Shown in pieces: positions 54,234 through 62,202 of a DNA stretch of 64,000 bases (the stretch's first letter is position 1; every line of letters starts with the position of its first letter). The stretch spans positions 1 to 64,000 of the forward strand of contig CABYPD010000003.1 in the NCBI GenBank assembly GCA_902520835.1. The letters run 5' to 3'. The stretch comes from an uncultured Bacteroidota bacterium (GTDB taxonomy: Bacteria > Bacteroidota > Bacteroidia > Flavobacteriales > Flavobacteriaceae). The position numbers and the translations under genes are program-made. The notes below the pieces were generated by a model. It was not told the origin of the DNA. It saw only the letters and a program-made list of their open reading frames with translations, and did not search any database.

Positions 54234-55103
54234 ATGTATCTAAATGACTTTAAAAACTATATTGAACTAGAAAAAAAATATTCAAAAAATACAGTCGTTG
54301 CCTACATAAAAGATTTGGTTGAATTCCAATCTTTTCTTAAATCATTTAATATTTTTTTAAATGATAAATTAGACTATTTCTATATTAGAAAGTGGATTAT
54401 AAAACTATCAGAGAATGGTTTATCAAAAAGATCAATTAACAGAAAAATTACTTCTTTAAAATCATACTTTAATTTTTTAATCTCTATTAATAAATTAAAA
54501 AAATCTCCTCTAAAAGCTCACAAAAATTTAAAAATTGAACAAAAAGTTATAGTTCCTTTTAATGAAAAAGAATTAGATAAAGTTTTTAAAATTTTTAATA
54601 AAAACAATTCTAATAAAAACTACAGGGATTTTTTATTAATTGAAATTCTATATTCAACAGGTTTACGTCGTGATGAAATTATAAATTTAAAATGTAAAAA
54701 TATTTTTTTCGATAAAGGATTGATTAAAGTTCAAGGTAAAAGAAACAAAGAAAGATTAGTTCCTGTGCTCCCCTCATTACTAAATAAAATGAAAATTTAC
54801 ATTAAGAAAAATCCAAATAATATTTATTTTTTTCAATCAAAAAATGGAAGTACAATAAGTCCATCAACAGTTTACAGAATTGTAAAGAAATATTTTAGTT
54901 CCATATCAACCAAAAATAAAATTAGCCCACATGTTCTGAGACACACTTTTGCTACCCATTTAATAAATAATGGAGCTGATATTAATGCTGTTAAAGAAAT
55001 TTTAGGCCACTCTTCTTTGGCTTCTACTCAAATATATGCTAAAATTAAGATTCCCAAGATGTTAAATGATTATATGTTGAATCATCCGAGAGAAAAGACC
55101 TAA
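54234..55103 (+). CDS. xerC: Tyrosine recombinase, XerC type
   Basis: The 289-residue protein has an N-terminal SAM-like core-binding domain (about 1-90) and a catalytic domain with STGLRRDEIINLK (Arg) at about 145, HVLRHTFATHLINNGAD (HxxR) at about 238 and LGHSSLASTQIYAK (His and nucleophile Tyr) at about 262-275. Its place after rpsU and before the tuf-linked tRNAs is that of the chromosomal XerC rather than a phage integrase. Confidence 0.88.
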   Translation: MYLNDFKNYIELEKKYSKNTVVAYIKDLVEFQSFLKSFNIFLNDKLDYFYIRKWIIKLSENGLSKRSINRKITSLKSYFNFLISINKLKKSPLKAHKNLKIEQKVIVPFNEKELDKVFKIFNKNNSNKNYRDFLLIEILYSTGLRRDEIINLKCKNIFFDKGLIKVQGKRNKERLVPVLPSLLNKMKIYIKKNPNNIYFFQSKNGSTISPSTVYRIVKKYFSSISTKNKISPHVLRHTFATHLINNGADINAVKEILGHSSLASTQIYAKIKIPKMLNDYMLNHPREKT

Positions 55104-55143
55104 AATAAAATCTATATTTTTTTTTTAGAAAAAAATAAATAAA

Positions 55144-55151
55144 TACATTTG
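55144..55151 (+). promoter_or_regulatory. Predicted -7 box of the four-tRNA operon
   Basis: TACATTTG (TAnnTTTG) lies 14 bp before the first tRNA. Confidence 0.55.
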
Positions 55152-55165
55152 CGATCGCTAAAATT

Positions 55166-55239
55166 GCCGATGTAGCTCAGCTGGCTAGAGCAGCTGATTT
55201 GTAATCAGCAGGTCGTGGGTTCGAGTCCCTCCATCGGCT
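55166..55239 (+). tRNA. tRNA-Thr (anticodon TGT)
   Basis: Acceptor GCCGATG/CATCGGC, anticodon loop TTTGTAA between GCTGA and TCAGC, T arm GTGGGTTCGAGTCCCTC; 3' CCA not encoded. Confidence 0.96.
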
Positions 55240-55248
55240 CAAATTTTA

Positions 55249-55331
55249 GGGGAGATACTCAAGCGGCCAACGAGGACAGACTGTAAATCTGTTGGTTTAT
55301 ACCTTCGCAGGTTCGAATCCTGCTCTCCCCA
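55249..55331 (+). tRNA. tRNA-Tyr (anticodon GTA)
   Basis: Class II tRNA with a long variable arm. Acceptor GGGGAGA/TCTCCCC, loop CTGTAAA, T arm GCAGGTTCGAATCCTGC. Confidence 0.95.
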
Positions 55332-55342
55332 CAAAACTATCA

Positions 55343-55415
55343 GCGGGAGTAGCTCAGCTGGTAGAGCGTCAGCCTTCCAAGCTGAATGTCGCCGGTTCGA
55401 ACCCGGTCTCCCGCT
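55343..55415 (+). tRNA. tRNA-Gly (anticodon TCC)
   Basis: Acceptor GCGGGAG/CTCCCGC, loop CTTCCAA, T arm GCCGGTTCGAACCCGGT. Confidence 0.96.
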
Positions 55416-55425
55416 CAAAGTTCAA

Positions 55426-55497
55426 GCCGATGTAGCTCAGTGGTAGAGCGTTTCCTTGGTAAGGAAGAGGTCGGCAGTTCAACTCTGCTCATTGGCT
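55426..55497 (+). tRNA. tRNA-Thr (anticodon GGT)
   Basis: Acceptor GCCGATG/CATTGGC (one G-U pair), loop TTGGTAA, T arm GGCAGTTCAACTCTGCT. This is the second threonine isoacceptor in the cluster and its 5' half is nearly identical to that of tRNA-Thr(TGT). Confidence 0.95.
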
Positions 55498-55575
55498 CAA
55501 TATTTATTAAACCAATTATATCATTTTAGTTAGTTGCTTTTAGAAAGGTTATGATAATCTTTCTTGTAATTAATT

Positions 55576-56157
55576 TTATCCTTCTTTTAAGTCTCTTTCT
55601 ATATCTTTTTCAACAGTTTTTAGGTATTTATACCTCTTTTTTTCAGAAACAAAAGGAACTGACCAGAATTGTTTTGTTTTCGTAAAGAGTGAAATTCTCC
55701 AACCAAAAACGAAAGTATAAACCCCCATTACAAGTCTTAATTTAACTGAATTAACATATAGCGTTAATACAGGGAGTGCAGGAGCACCGTGAGTTATGTA
55801 TGTTCTTATTTTTTTTTTCGAAAGGAATGGAACAGGATAGGCATATGTTTTAGTTATATTTTGGAATTTATAAGCAAAACCAGGTGTGAAAACCTCATCA
55901 AAAAAAACTTCTAGCCTTGGTGTTAATCTAAACCACCATACAGGTGAAATTATATACATTCGATCTGACCAAGTAACAAGATTTTGATAGCTTTTGATGA
56001 GTTTGGTTCTAGGTCTATTGTAGCTGTCTCTGTATAAATCAATAATTTTTAGTGACTGATTTTTTGCAGAGTTTATTTTGGAAACAATAGTTTTAAAAAT
56101 TCCATCATAACAAAATGAATTTTTTTCTGGATGTCCAATAATTATTAAATTATTCAT
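55576..56157 (-). CDS. Flavodoxin-fold NAD(P)H oxidoreductase
   Basis: The product (193 residues from ATG 56157) has NNLIIIGHPEKNSFCYDGIF at the start, IIDLYRDSYNRPR at about 42, the Flavodoxin_2/NQO-type SPVWWFRLTPRLEVFFDEVFTPGFAYKF at about 71-98, and THGAPALPV at about 120. It probably reduces quinones or a glutathione-regulated K+ efflux partner. It faces away from the tRNA operon and lies between it and tuf, where such a gene is not usual. Confidence 0.85.
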   Translation of the reverse strand: MNNLIIIGHPEKNSFCYDGIFKTIVSKINSAKNQSLKIIDLYRDSYNRPRTKLIKSYQNLVTWSDRMYIISPVWWFRLTPRLEVFFDEVFTPGFAYKFQNITKTYAYPVPFLSKKKIRTYITHGAPALPVLTLYVNSVKLRLVMGVYTFVFGWRISLFTKTKQFWSVPFVSEKKRYKYLKTVEKDIERDLKEG

Positions 56158-56219
56158 ACAAAATAAGATCAAACCATATGCCAAATAATCAATTGCACGA
56201 TTTTTGAAATATAAAAATT

Positions 56220-56402
56220 ATGAAAAATTTTTTCTTAAATTATTATCCAATAATTCTGGCTTTTATTTCATTTTTGCTTTCAGTTAGTCTATGGTTTAGC
56301 GGAAACAAATTAGAGGGGATTTTTGTTGGAATTTGGGTTCCGTCAATTTTATCATTTTCTATTGCAATCAGGCAGAGAAGAAAAGATTTAAATAATAATT
56401 AA
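56220..56402 (+). CDS. Small two-helix membrane protein (60 aa)
   Basis: The 60-residue protein has two hydrophobic segments (about 8-25 and 32-48) separated by the short polar FSGNKLEG. It ends in a basic tail RQRRKDLNNN. No family name is recognised, but the frame is clean, has its own ATG after a 62 bp spacer from the divergent oxidoreductase gene, and is followed 1 bp later by a second tiny membrane frame. The two probably work together. Confidence 0.65.
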   Translation: MKNFFLNYYPIILAFISFLLSVSLWFSGNKLEGIFVGIWVPSILSFSIAIRQRRKDLNNN

Positions 56403-56403
56403 A

Positions 56404-56535
56404 ATGGATCTACTTCTCTTTATATCAGGTTCATTTATATTTGTTTGTTATCTGTTGTGCTTAATATATGTAATTAATAGTCAAAACAAAATTCAAGAGA
56501 AAAATGAGCTTGAAGACCCTGAACTTAATAATTAG
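56404..56535 (+). CDS. Tiny membrane protein (43 aa)
   Basis: ATG at 56404 opens 43 codons ending TAG at 56535. The product is a single membrane helix (LLLFISGSFIFVCYLLCLIYVI) followed by an acidic/polar tail QNKIQEKNELEDPELNN. The start is 1 bp after the stop of the 60-aa gene, and the end overlaps the LVIVD lipoprotein gene by 32 bp, suggesting a coupled three-gene operon. It is too short for standard gene finders. Confidence 0.55.
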   Translation: MDLLLFISGSFIFVCYLLCLIYVINSQNKIQEKNELEDPELNN

Positions 56536-57814
56536 TTTTTTTGTTGTAGTGTTGTTTTCTTGCAATAACGAAAAATACGAATCTTTCTCAGAAAACAAAC
56601 CATTAGCCCAATGCATAAATGGAATTGCAAAATTTAATTTAAATGATAAAATACACGAGTATGAGTGTAATAAATACGATTTGATGGGCTTTGTTTCTCT
56701 GGATGATATGGATGCGTCAATCGGAAATGACTGCTGGGGATGGACAGATCCTTTATCCAAAAATGAATATGCTCTTATGGGTTTAGATAATGGAACAGGA
56801 ATAATTAATGTGACTAACCCTACAAAACCAAGATATTTAGGAAAAATTCCAACAGCTTCAGCATCCAGTATGTGGAGAGATATTAAAGTATTTAATAATT
56901 ATGCGTTTATTGTCAGCGAAGCTTCAGGGCATGGCCTACAAATTTTTGATTTAACAAAACTCAGAGGAATATCTGATGAACAAACTCATTCAGTTGACTT
57001 AACGTATAATGGCTTTGGACAAGCACATAATATTGCAATAAATGAAGAGTCAGGATATGCATATCCCACCGGAATAAAGGGAAAGGGGTTACACATACTT
57101 AATGTTAAAGATCCCATTAATCCAGTTTTAGAATTGGAGTATCCTGAAAATGGCTATACTCATGATGCTCAGGTTGTAAATTATAAAGGTCCAGATCAAA
57201 ATTATTATGGTAAAGAAATTTTTATTGGAAGTAATGAAGATAGACTTGTGCTTGTTGATGTAACGAATAAATTAGAGCCCAAAATAGTAAGTGTTTTTAA
57301 CTACGATCATCAATATACTCATCAGTCTTGGATAACCTCAGATCATCAATATATTTTGATGGGTGATGAATACGATGAATTAAATTTAGATTATCAACTA
57401 GTAAATAAAACTAGAACTATTATTATAAACATTGAAGATTTAGAAAATCCAAAGTTACATTTTAATTATTTAGCCAAAACAGATGCTATTGATCATAATG
57501 GATATGTTAAAGGTTCCAATTTCTATCTTGCAAGTTATACCTCTGGTTTGCGTGTAATAGATATTTTAAATATATCTGATAAAAATATTAACGAAGTTGG
57601 ATTCTTCGATACACATAATTCTATGAATCATTCAAATTTAGCTAAATCAGTCTCATTTAAACCATCAGATCCAGGTGATCATGATGATAAGAAGGGTTTA
57701 AACATTAAAGAATTTAATGGTGCATGGAGTGTGTACCCATTCTTTAATAGTGATAATATTATAGTAAGTGATATTAATTCAGGACTATTTATAGTTAGAA
57801 AATCAACTAATTAA
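56504..57814 (+). CDS. LVIVD-repeat (choice-of-anchor B type) lipoprotein
   Basis: The 436-residue protein has a lipoprotein signal (ISFFVVVLFSC, lipid Cys at about 20). Repeated LVIVD-like blades follow, such as GIINVTNPTKPRYLG at about 99, GLHILNVKDPINPVLELEYP at about 190, LVLVDVTNKLEPKIVSVF at about 247 and GLRVIDILNISDKNINEVGFF at about 350. This forms a beta-propeller exposed outside the inner membrane. The function is unknown. It overlaps the 43-aa gene upstream. Confidence 0.88.
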   Translation: MSLKTLNLIISFFVVVLFSCNNEKYESFSENKPLAQCINGIAKFNLNDKIHEYECNKYDLMGFVSLDDMDASIGNDCWGWTDPLSKNEYALMGLDNGTGIINVTNPTKPRYLGKIPTASASSMWRDIKVFNNYAFIVSEASGHGLQIFDLTKLRGISDEQTHSVDLTYNGFGQAHNIAINEESGYAYPTGIKGKGLHILNVKDPINPVLELEYPENGYTHDAQVVNYKGPDQNYYGKEIFIGSNEDRLVLVDVTNKLEPKIVSVFNYDHQYTHQSWITSDHQYILMGDEYDELNLDYQLVNKTRTIIINIEDLENPKLHFNYLAKTDAIDHNGYVKGSNFYLASYTSGLRVIDILNISDKNINEVGFFDTHNSMNHSNLAKSVSFKPSDPGDHDDKKGLNIKEFNGAWSVYPFFNSDNIIVSDINSGLFIVRKSTN

Positions 57815-57878
57815 TTTTAATGAATAAAGTACACTTCAAAAAAAAATAAATAAATTAATATTTTAACCATAAAATTAT

Positions 57879-57886
57879 TATATTTG
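57879..57886 (+). promoter_or_regulatory. Predicted -7 box of tuf
   Basis: TATATTTG (TAnnTTTG) lies 32 bp before the tuf ATG, as expected for a strong promoter. Confidence 0.6.
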
Positions 57887-57918
57887 CGCGCATTTAAAAA
57901 ACTAAAAAATCTAAAATT

Positions 57919-59106
57919 ATGGCTAAGGAAACTTTTGATCGTTCCAAACCGCATTTAAATATCGGAACAATTGGACACGTGGATCACGGTAAAACTACGC
58001 TTACAGCTGCAATTACTACAGTACTAGCTAAGCAAGGCCTTTCTGAGCTCAAAAGCTTTGATCAAATTGACAATGCTCCCGAGGAAAAAGAGAGAGGTAT
58101 TACTATCAACACATCACATGTTGAATATCAAACTGCTAACAGACATTATGCACACGTTGACTGTCCTGGACACGCAGATTATGTAAAAAATATGGTAACA
58201 GGTGCTGCTCAAATGGACGGTGCAATTCTTGTAGTTGCTGCCACCGACGGACCAATGCCACAGACAAGAGAACATATACTTTTGGGTAGACAAGTAGGTA
58301 TACCAAGAATTGTTGTTTTTCTAAATAAAGCTGATCAAGTTGATGATGATGAACTACTTGAATTAGTTGAAATGGAAGTAAGAGATTTATTAAATTTTTA
58401 CGAATATGATGGAGATAATGGTCCTGTTATATTAGGTTCTGCGCTTGGAGCTTTGAATGGAGAAGACAAGTGGGTTGAGACTGTTACAAAACTAATGGAG
58501 GCAGTTGACTCTTGGATAGAACTTCCTAAAAGAGATGTTGACAAAGATTTTTTAATGCCAATCGAAGATGTATTTTCAATTACAGGTAGAGGAACAGTTG
58601 CTACCGGTAGAATTGAAACTGGTGTTGCCAATACAGGAGATGCTGTAGATATTATAGGAATGGGTGCTGAAAAACTTTCTTCTACTGTTACAGGTGTTGA
58701 GATGTTCAGGAAAATTCTTGATAGAGGTGAAGCTGGAGATAATGTAGGTATTCTTTTAAGAGGAATTGAGAAAACTGACATTAGAAGAGGTATGGTAATT
58801 TGTAAGCCTGGATCTGTTAAACCACATGCTAAATTTAAAGCTGAAGTTTATATTTTGAAGAAAGAAGAAGGAGGTAGACATACACCATTCCACAATAATT
58901 ATAGACCTCAGTTTTATGTAAGAACAACTGATGTTACAGGAAATATTGAGCTTCCAAGTGGAGTTGAAATGGTAATGCCTGGTGATAACCTAACAATAAC
59001 TGTTGAACTTATTTCCCCAATCGCATGTAGCGTTGGATTAAGATTTGCTATCCGTGAGGGTGGTAGAACAGTAGGTGCAGGTCAGGTAACTGAAATTTTA
59101 GATTAA
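57919..59106 (+). CDS. tuf: Elongation factor Tu
   Basis: The 395-residue translational GTPase delivers aminoacyl-t[11 protein letters not shown] (G1) is at 19-26, DCPGHADYV (G3) at about 81, [10 protein letters not shown] (G4) at about 136 and GSALGALNG (G5) at about 174. The gene ends 10 bp before a terminator. The neighbours (tRNA-Trp, secE, nusG) give the usual str/spc-type order. Confidence 0.98.
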   Translation: MAKETFDRSKPHLNIGTIGHVDHGKTTLTAAITTVLAKQGLSELKSFDQIDNAPEEKERGITINTSHVEYQTANRHYAHVDCPGHADYVKNMVTGAAQMDGAILVVAATDGPMPQTREHILLGRQVGIPRIVVFLNKADQVDDDELLELVEMEVRDLLNFYEYDGDNGPVILGSALGALNGEDKWVETVTKLMEAVDSWIELPKRDVDKDFLMPIEDVFSITGRGTVATGRIETGVANTGDAVDIIGMGAEKLSSTVTGVEMFRKILDRGEAGDNVGILLRGIEKTDIRRGMVICKPGSVKPHAKFKAEVYILKKEEGGRHTPFHNNYRPQFYVRTTDVTGNIELPSGVEMVMPGDNLTITVELISPIACSVGLRFAIREGGRTVGAGQVTEILD

Positions 59107-59110
59107 TATT

Positions 59111-59147
59111 ACCAAATGAGTGAGTCTTTTGCTCACTCATTTTTGGT
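59111..59147 (+). terminator. Intrinsic terminator after tuf
   Basis: A long stem, ATGAGTGAG (59116-59124) with CTCACTCAT (59132-59140), extends by ACCAA/TTGGT outside a small bulge. The T tract after the core stem is short (TTTTT then GG), so termination may be partial. Confidence 0.75.
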
Positions 59148-59169
59148 TGACTGGTAAGTCTTCTAACAC

Positions 59170-59242
59170 ACGGGTTTAGCTCAGTTGGTAGAGCACTGGT
59201 CTCCAAAACCAGGTGTCGGGAGTTCGAGTCTCTCAACCCGTG
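59170..59242 (+). tRNA. tRNA-Trp (anticodon CCA)
   Basis: Acceptor ACGGGTT/AACCCGT, discriminator G, anticodon loop CTCCAAA, T arm GGGAGTTCGAGTCTCTC. It is the tRNA whose charging level the trp leader at 50536 would sense. Confidence 0.96.
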
Positions 59243-59253
59243 CAACAAATATT

Positions 59254-59445
59254 ATGGAAAGCATTTTAAATTACGTCAAAGAATCATTTAATGAACTTAG
59301 AGATCATGTTTCATGGACCCCTATTGTCGAGCTTCAAAAAATGACCATGGTAGTTTTAGTGTTTTCTGTAATTTTTGCCTTGATAATTTGGGCAGCAGAT
59401 TCAATCCTCTCAGAGGTTTTTAAACTTTATTTTCAATTTGTGTAA
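59254..59445 (+). CDS. secE: Preprotein translocase subunit SecE
   Basis: The 63-residue protein, from the ATG at 59254, has one membrane helix (MVVLVFSVIFALIIWAADSILS) preceded by the amphipathic KESFNELRDHVSWTPIVELQ, as in single-helix SecE. It forms the SecYEG channel. An upstream in-frame start at 59185 lies inside tRNA-Trp and is rejected. It follows the tRNA by 11 bp. Confidence 0.95.
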   Translation: MESILNYVKESFNELRDHVSWTPIVELQKMTMVVLVFSVIFALIIWAADSILSEVFKLYFQFV

Positions 59446-59448
59446 CTT

Positions 59449-60000
59449 ATGACTGAGACGGTAGAAAAAAAGTGGTACGTTATTAGAGGCATCAGTGGTC
59501 AAGAAAATAAAATCAAAGACTACATAGAAAGTGAGGTTAAAAGATTAAATATCTTCGAATTTGTAGAAGAAGTTATTGTTCCAACTCAAAAAGTTGTTCA
59601 AATTAGAAACGGTAAAAAGGTAAGTAAGGAAAAGGTATATTTCCCTGGCTACATTATGATTAAGGCAAATTTAACTGGTGAAATACCTCATATCATTAGG
59701 TCATTTCCAAATATTTTAGGTTTTTTAGGAGAAACTAAGGGTGGAGATCCAGTTCCATTAAGATCAAATGAAGTTAGTAGAATGCTTGGTAAAGTTGATG
59801 AGTTATCAATGGAAGGTGAGAATATAGCCATTCCATTTACTGTTGGTGAAAATATTAAAGTAATTGATGGTCCTTTTAATGGATTCAATGGAAATATTGA
59901 AAAAGTTAATGAAGAAAAAAGAAAACTTGAAGTTATGGTTAAGATTTTTGGTAGAAAGACTCCATTGGAGCTTTCGTACATGCAAGTAGAGAAAATTTAA
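59449..60000 (+). CDS. nusG: Transcription termination/antitermination factor NusG
   Basis: The 183-residue NusG has an N-terminal NGN domain (KKWYVIRGISGQENKIKDYIE at about 6-26, FPGYIMIKANLTGEIPHIIRS at about 64-84) and a C-terminal KOW domain at about 130-180 (GENIKVIDGPFNGFNG). It couples transcription and translation. It follows secE by 3 bp. Confidence 0.97.
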   Translation: MTETVEKKWYVIRGISGQENKIKDYIESEVKRLNIFEFVEEVIVPTQKVVQIRNGKKVSKEKVYFPGYIMIKANLTGEIPHIIRSFPNILGFLGETKGGDPVPLRSNEVSRMLGKVDELSMEGENIAIPFTVGENIKVIDGPFNGFNGNIEKVNEEKRKLEVMVKIFGRKTPLELSYMQVEKI

Positions 60001-60058
60001 ATGTTACATATAAATCATTTTTGGGTCGCTTCCAAACTCGAAAATAAAATATTTATTA

Positions 60059-60496
60059 ATGGCAAAAGAAGTACAAAAAGTTTTAAAGTTACAGATTAGA
60101 GGAGGTGCTGCAAATCCATCACCACCGGTAGGTCCTGCATTAGGAGCAGCTGGTGTTAATATTATGGAGTTTTGTAAGCAATTCAATGCTAGAACTCAAG
60201 ATAAACCTGGAAAAGTTGTGCCAGTAGTTGTGTCAGTTTATGCAGATAAATCCTTTGAGTTTGTTGTCAAAACACCACCTGCCGCTGCTCAGTTACTTGA
60301 AGCTGCTAAGGTTAAGAAGGGTTCAGGTGAACCGAACAGAACTAAAGTTGCGTCTGTTACATGGGATCAAATTAGAAAAATTGCTGAAGATAAAATGATA
60401 GATTTAAATGCGTTTACCGTTGAGTCTGCAATGAAAATGATTGCCGGTACAGCTAGGTCAATGGGATTAAATGTTAAAGGTCAATCACCTTTTTAA
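60059..60496 (+). CDS. rplK: 50S ribosomal protein L11
   Basis: The 145-residue protein has the N-terminal [36 protein letters not shown] and the C-terminal rRNA-binding domain ([30 protein letters not shown]). It forms the GTPase-associated centre with L10 and L7/L12. The 58-bp gap before it is the longest in this block and may hold a leader. Confidence 0.97.
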   Translation: MAKEVQKVLKLQIRGGAANPSPPVGPALGAAGVNIMEFCKQFNARTQDKPGKVVPVVVSVYADKSFEFVVKTPPAAAQLLEAAKVKKGSGEPNRTKVASVTWDQIRKIAEDKMIDLNAFTVESAMKMIAGTARSMGLNVKGQSPF

Positions 60497-60506
60497 AATT
60501 ATTATT

Positions 60507-61196
60507 ATGGCAAAATTGACAAAAAACAGAAAAGAATCTATATCTAAATTTGATACAGATACTTTGTATAGTCTTGATGAAGCATCAAAAATTATTAAGA
60601 ATTTTTCTAAACTTAAATTTGATTCTTCTATTGATATCGCTGTTAACTTAGGTGTAGATCCAAAAAAAGCAGATCAAAATATAAGAGGAGTTGTAACTCT
60701 TCCTAATGGAACTGGTAAAGATGTTAAAGTTTTGGCATTAGTTACACCTGACAAAGAAGATGAAGCAAGAAAAGCTGGAGCTGACATGGTTGGTTTGGAT
60801 GATTATATCAAAAAGATCAAAGATGGTTGGACAGATGTTGACGTAATAATTACTATGCCTAGTGTAATGGGCAAATTAGGTCCTCTTGGAAAAGTTTTAG
60901 GTCCAAGAGGTTTAATGCCAAACCCAAAAACTGGTACAGTAACTATGAATGTTGGTAAAGCTATTCAGGAAGTTAAAGCTGGTAAAATAGATTTCAAAGT
61001 TGATAAAAATGGGATTATACATGTTTCCATTGGTAAAATTTCTTTCGATTCTGATAAAATTAAAGAAAATGCTTCGGAAGTTTTGAATCATCTTGTTAAG
61101 ATTAAACCATCTTCATCAAAGGGTATATACCTCAAAAGTATTTCAATGTCTAGTACAATGAGTCCAGGAATAAAGATTGATACTAATACTATTTAA
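60507..61196 (+). CDS. rplA: 50S ribosomal protein L1
   Basis: The 229-residue L1 protein, from the ATG at 60507, has the [14 protein letters not shown] segment and the signature [29 protein letters not shown]. The reading frame is open a further 12 codons upstream into rplK, but the ATG after the rplK stop is the usual start. L1 often represses its own operon. Confidence 0.97.
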   Translation: MAKLTKNRKESISKFDTDTLYSLDEASKIIKNFSKLKFDSSIDIAVNLGVDPKKADQNIRGVVTLPNGTGKDVKVLALVTPDKEDEARKAGADMVGLDDYIKKIKDGWTDVDVIITMPSVMGKLGPLGKVLGPRGLMPNPKTGTVTMNVGKAIQEVKAGKIDFKVDKNGIIHVSIGKISFDSDKIKENASEVLNHLVKIKPSSSKGIYLKSISMSSTMSPGIKIDTNTI

Positions 61197-61197
61197 A

Positions 61198-61725
61198 ATG
61201 ACTAGAGAAGAAAAAGCTAATATGATCGAATCTATCAAGACTAATCTTGATACAAATTCCACTATATATTTAACAGATTGCTCTGGCCTTGATGCAGATA
61301 CAACTTCTAAATTGAGAAGAGCTTGCTTCAAATCAAATATCAAAATGTCTATTGTAAAGAATACTTTATTATTTAAAGCTATGGAATCAGGAGATAAAGA
61401 TTTTGGCGAATTAAAATCGGCCTTAAAAGGCAACACAGCATTAATGTTTTCTGAGGTTGGAAATGCTCCTGCAAAGATTATTAAAAACTTTAGAAAAAAA
61501 TCCGAAAAACCGATTTTAAAAGGTGCATTTGTTGAAGAATCAATTTATTTGGGAGATGATTTATTAGACACATTAGTAAATATTAAATCAAAGGAGGAGT
61601 TAATTGGAGAAATTATTACACTTCTTCAATCTCCAACTAAAAATTTAATTTCAGCTCTTAAATCGAGTGGAAGTAAAATCAGTGGTGTATTAAAAACACT
61701 TTCTGAAAAAAATGAAAATAATTAA
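61198..61725 (+). CDS. rplJ: 50S ribosomal protein L10
   Basis: The 175-residue protein, from the ATG at 61198, has the N-terminal rRNA-binding domain (MTREEKANMIESIK, RRACFKSNIKMSIVKNTL) and a C-terminal helix that carries L7/L12 dimers. The gene follows rplA by 1 bp. Confidence 0.95.
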   Translation: MTREEKANMIESIKTNLDTNSTIYLTDCSGLDADTTSKLRRACFKSNIKMSIVKNTLLFKAMESGDKDFGELKSALKGNTALMFSEVGNAPAKIIKNFRKKSEKPILKGAFVEESIYLGDDLLDTLVNIKSKEELIGEIITLLQSPTKNLISALKSSGSKISGVLKTLSEKNENN

Positions 61726-61745
61726 TATAACTTAAATTACATAAA

Positions 61746-62126
61746 ATGGCAGATTTAAAAGATTTTGCAGAAAAATTAGTAAACTTAACAGTAAAAGAAG
61801 TAAACGAACTTGCTGATATTCTTAAAGATGAGTACGGTATTGAACCCGCAGCAGCAGCAGCAGTTGTTGCTGGCCCAGCTGCCGGAGGTGCTGCTGGAGA
61901 AGCAGCTGAAGAAAAATCAGAATTTACTGTTGTTCTAAAAGCAGCAGGTGGCTCAAAGCTAGCTGTTGTTAAATTAGTTAAAGAACTTACAGGTCTTGGC
62001 TTAAAAGAAGCTAAAGAACTTGTAGATAATGCACCAAGTAATATCAAAGAAGATATTGCTAAGGATGAAGCTGAAGGTATTAAAACTTCACTTGAAGAAG
62101 CTGGTGCTGAAGTTGAGCTTAAGTAA
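61746..62126 (+). CDS. rplL: 50S ribosomal protein L7/L12
   Basis: The 126-residue stalk protein has an N-terminal dimerisation domain, an Ala/Gly-rich hinge ([20 protein letters not shown] at about 37-56) and the conserved C-terminal domain [24 protein letters not shown]. It recruits translational GTPases. Confidence 0.97.
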   Translation: MADLKDFAEKLVNLTVKEVNELADILKDEYGIEPAAAAAVVAGPAAGGAAGEAAEEKSEFTVVLKAAGGSKLAVVKLVKELTGLGLKEAKELVDNAPSNIKEDIAKDEAEGIKTSLEEAGAEVELK

Positions 62127-62171
62127 TTAAGCTTTCCTTTAAATATTTAAGTCTTGACTATTTAAGACTTA
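62116..62171 (+). promoter_or_regulatory. Two hairpins in the rplL-rpoB gap
   Basis: AGCTTAA/TTAAGCT (62116-62133) overlaps the rplL stop. TAAGTCTT/AAGACTTA (62148-62171) follows. Neither has a long T run. They could be a partial terminator or processing site that lowers rpoB expression relative to ribosomal proteins, as found in E. coli; unproven here. Confidence 0.35.
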
Positions 62172-62202
62172 CTTTAATTGTTCTTTAACTAAAAATAAAT
62201 TA

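Noticed and set aside
54234..55103. xerC as evidence of an integrated phage or genomic island near the tRNAs
   Set aside because: Its position between rpsU and the tuf-linked tRNAs is the normal flavobacterial location of chromosomal XerC; no phage genes or att repeats are seen.
55166..55445. Repeat between tRNA-Thr(TGT) and tRNA-Thr(GGT)
   Set aside because: The shared GCCGATGTAGCTCAG is ordinary similarity of threonine tRNA 5' halves, not a mobile or att repeat.
59185..59253. Upstream start for secE
   Set aside because: It is inside tRNA-Trp; the ATG at 59254 gives a normal 63-residue SecE.
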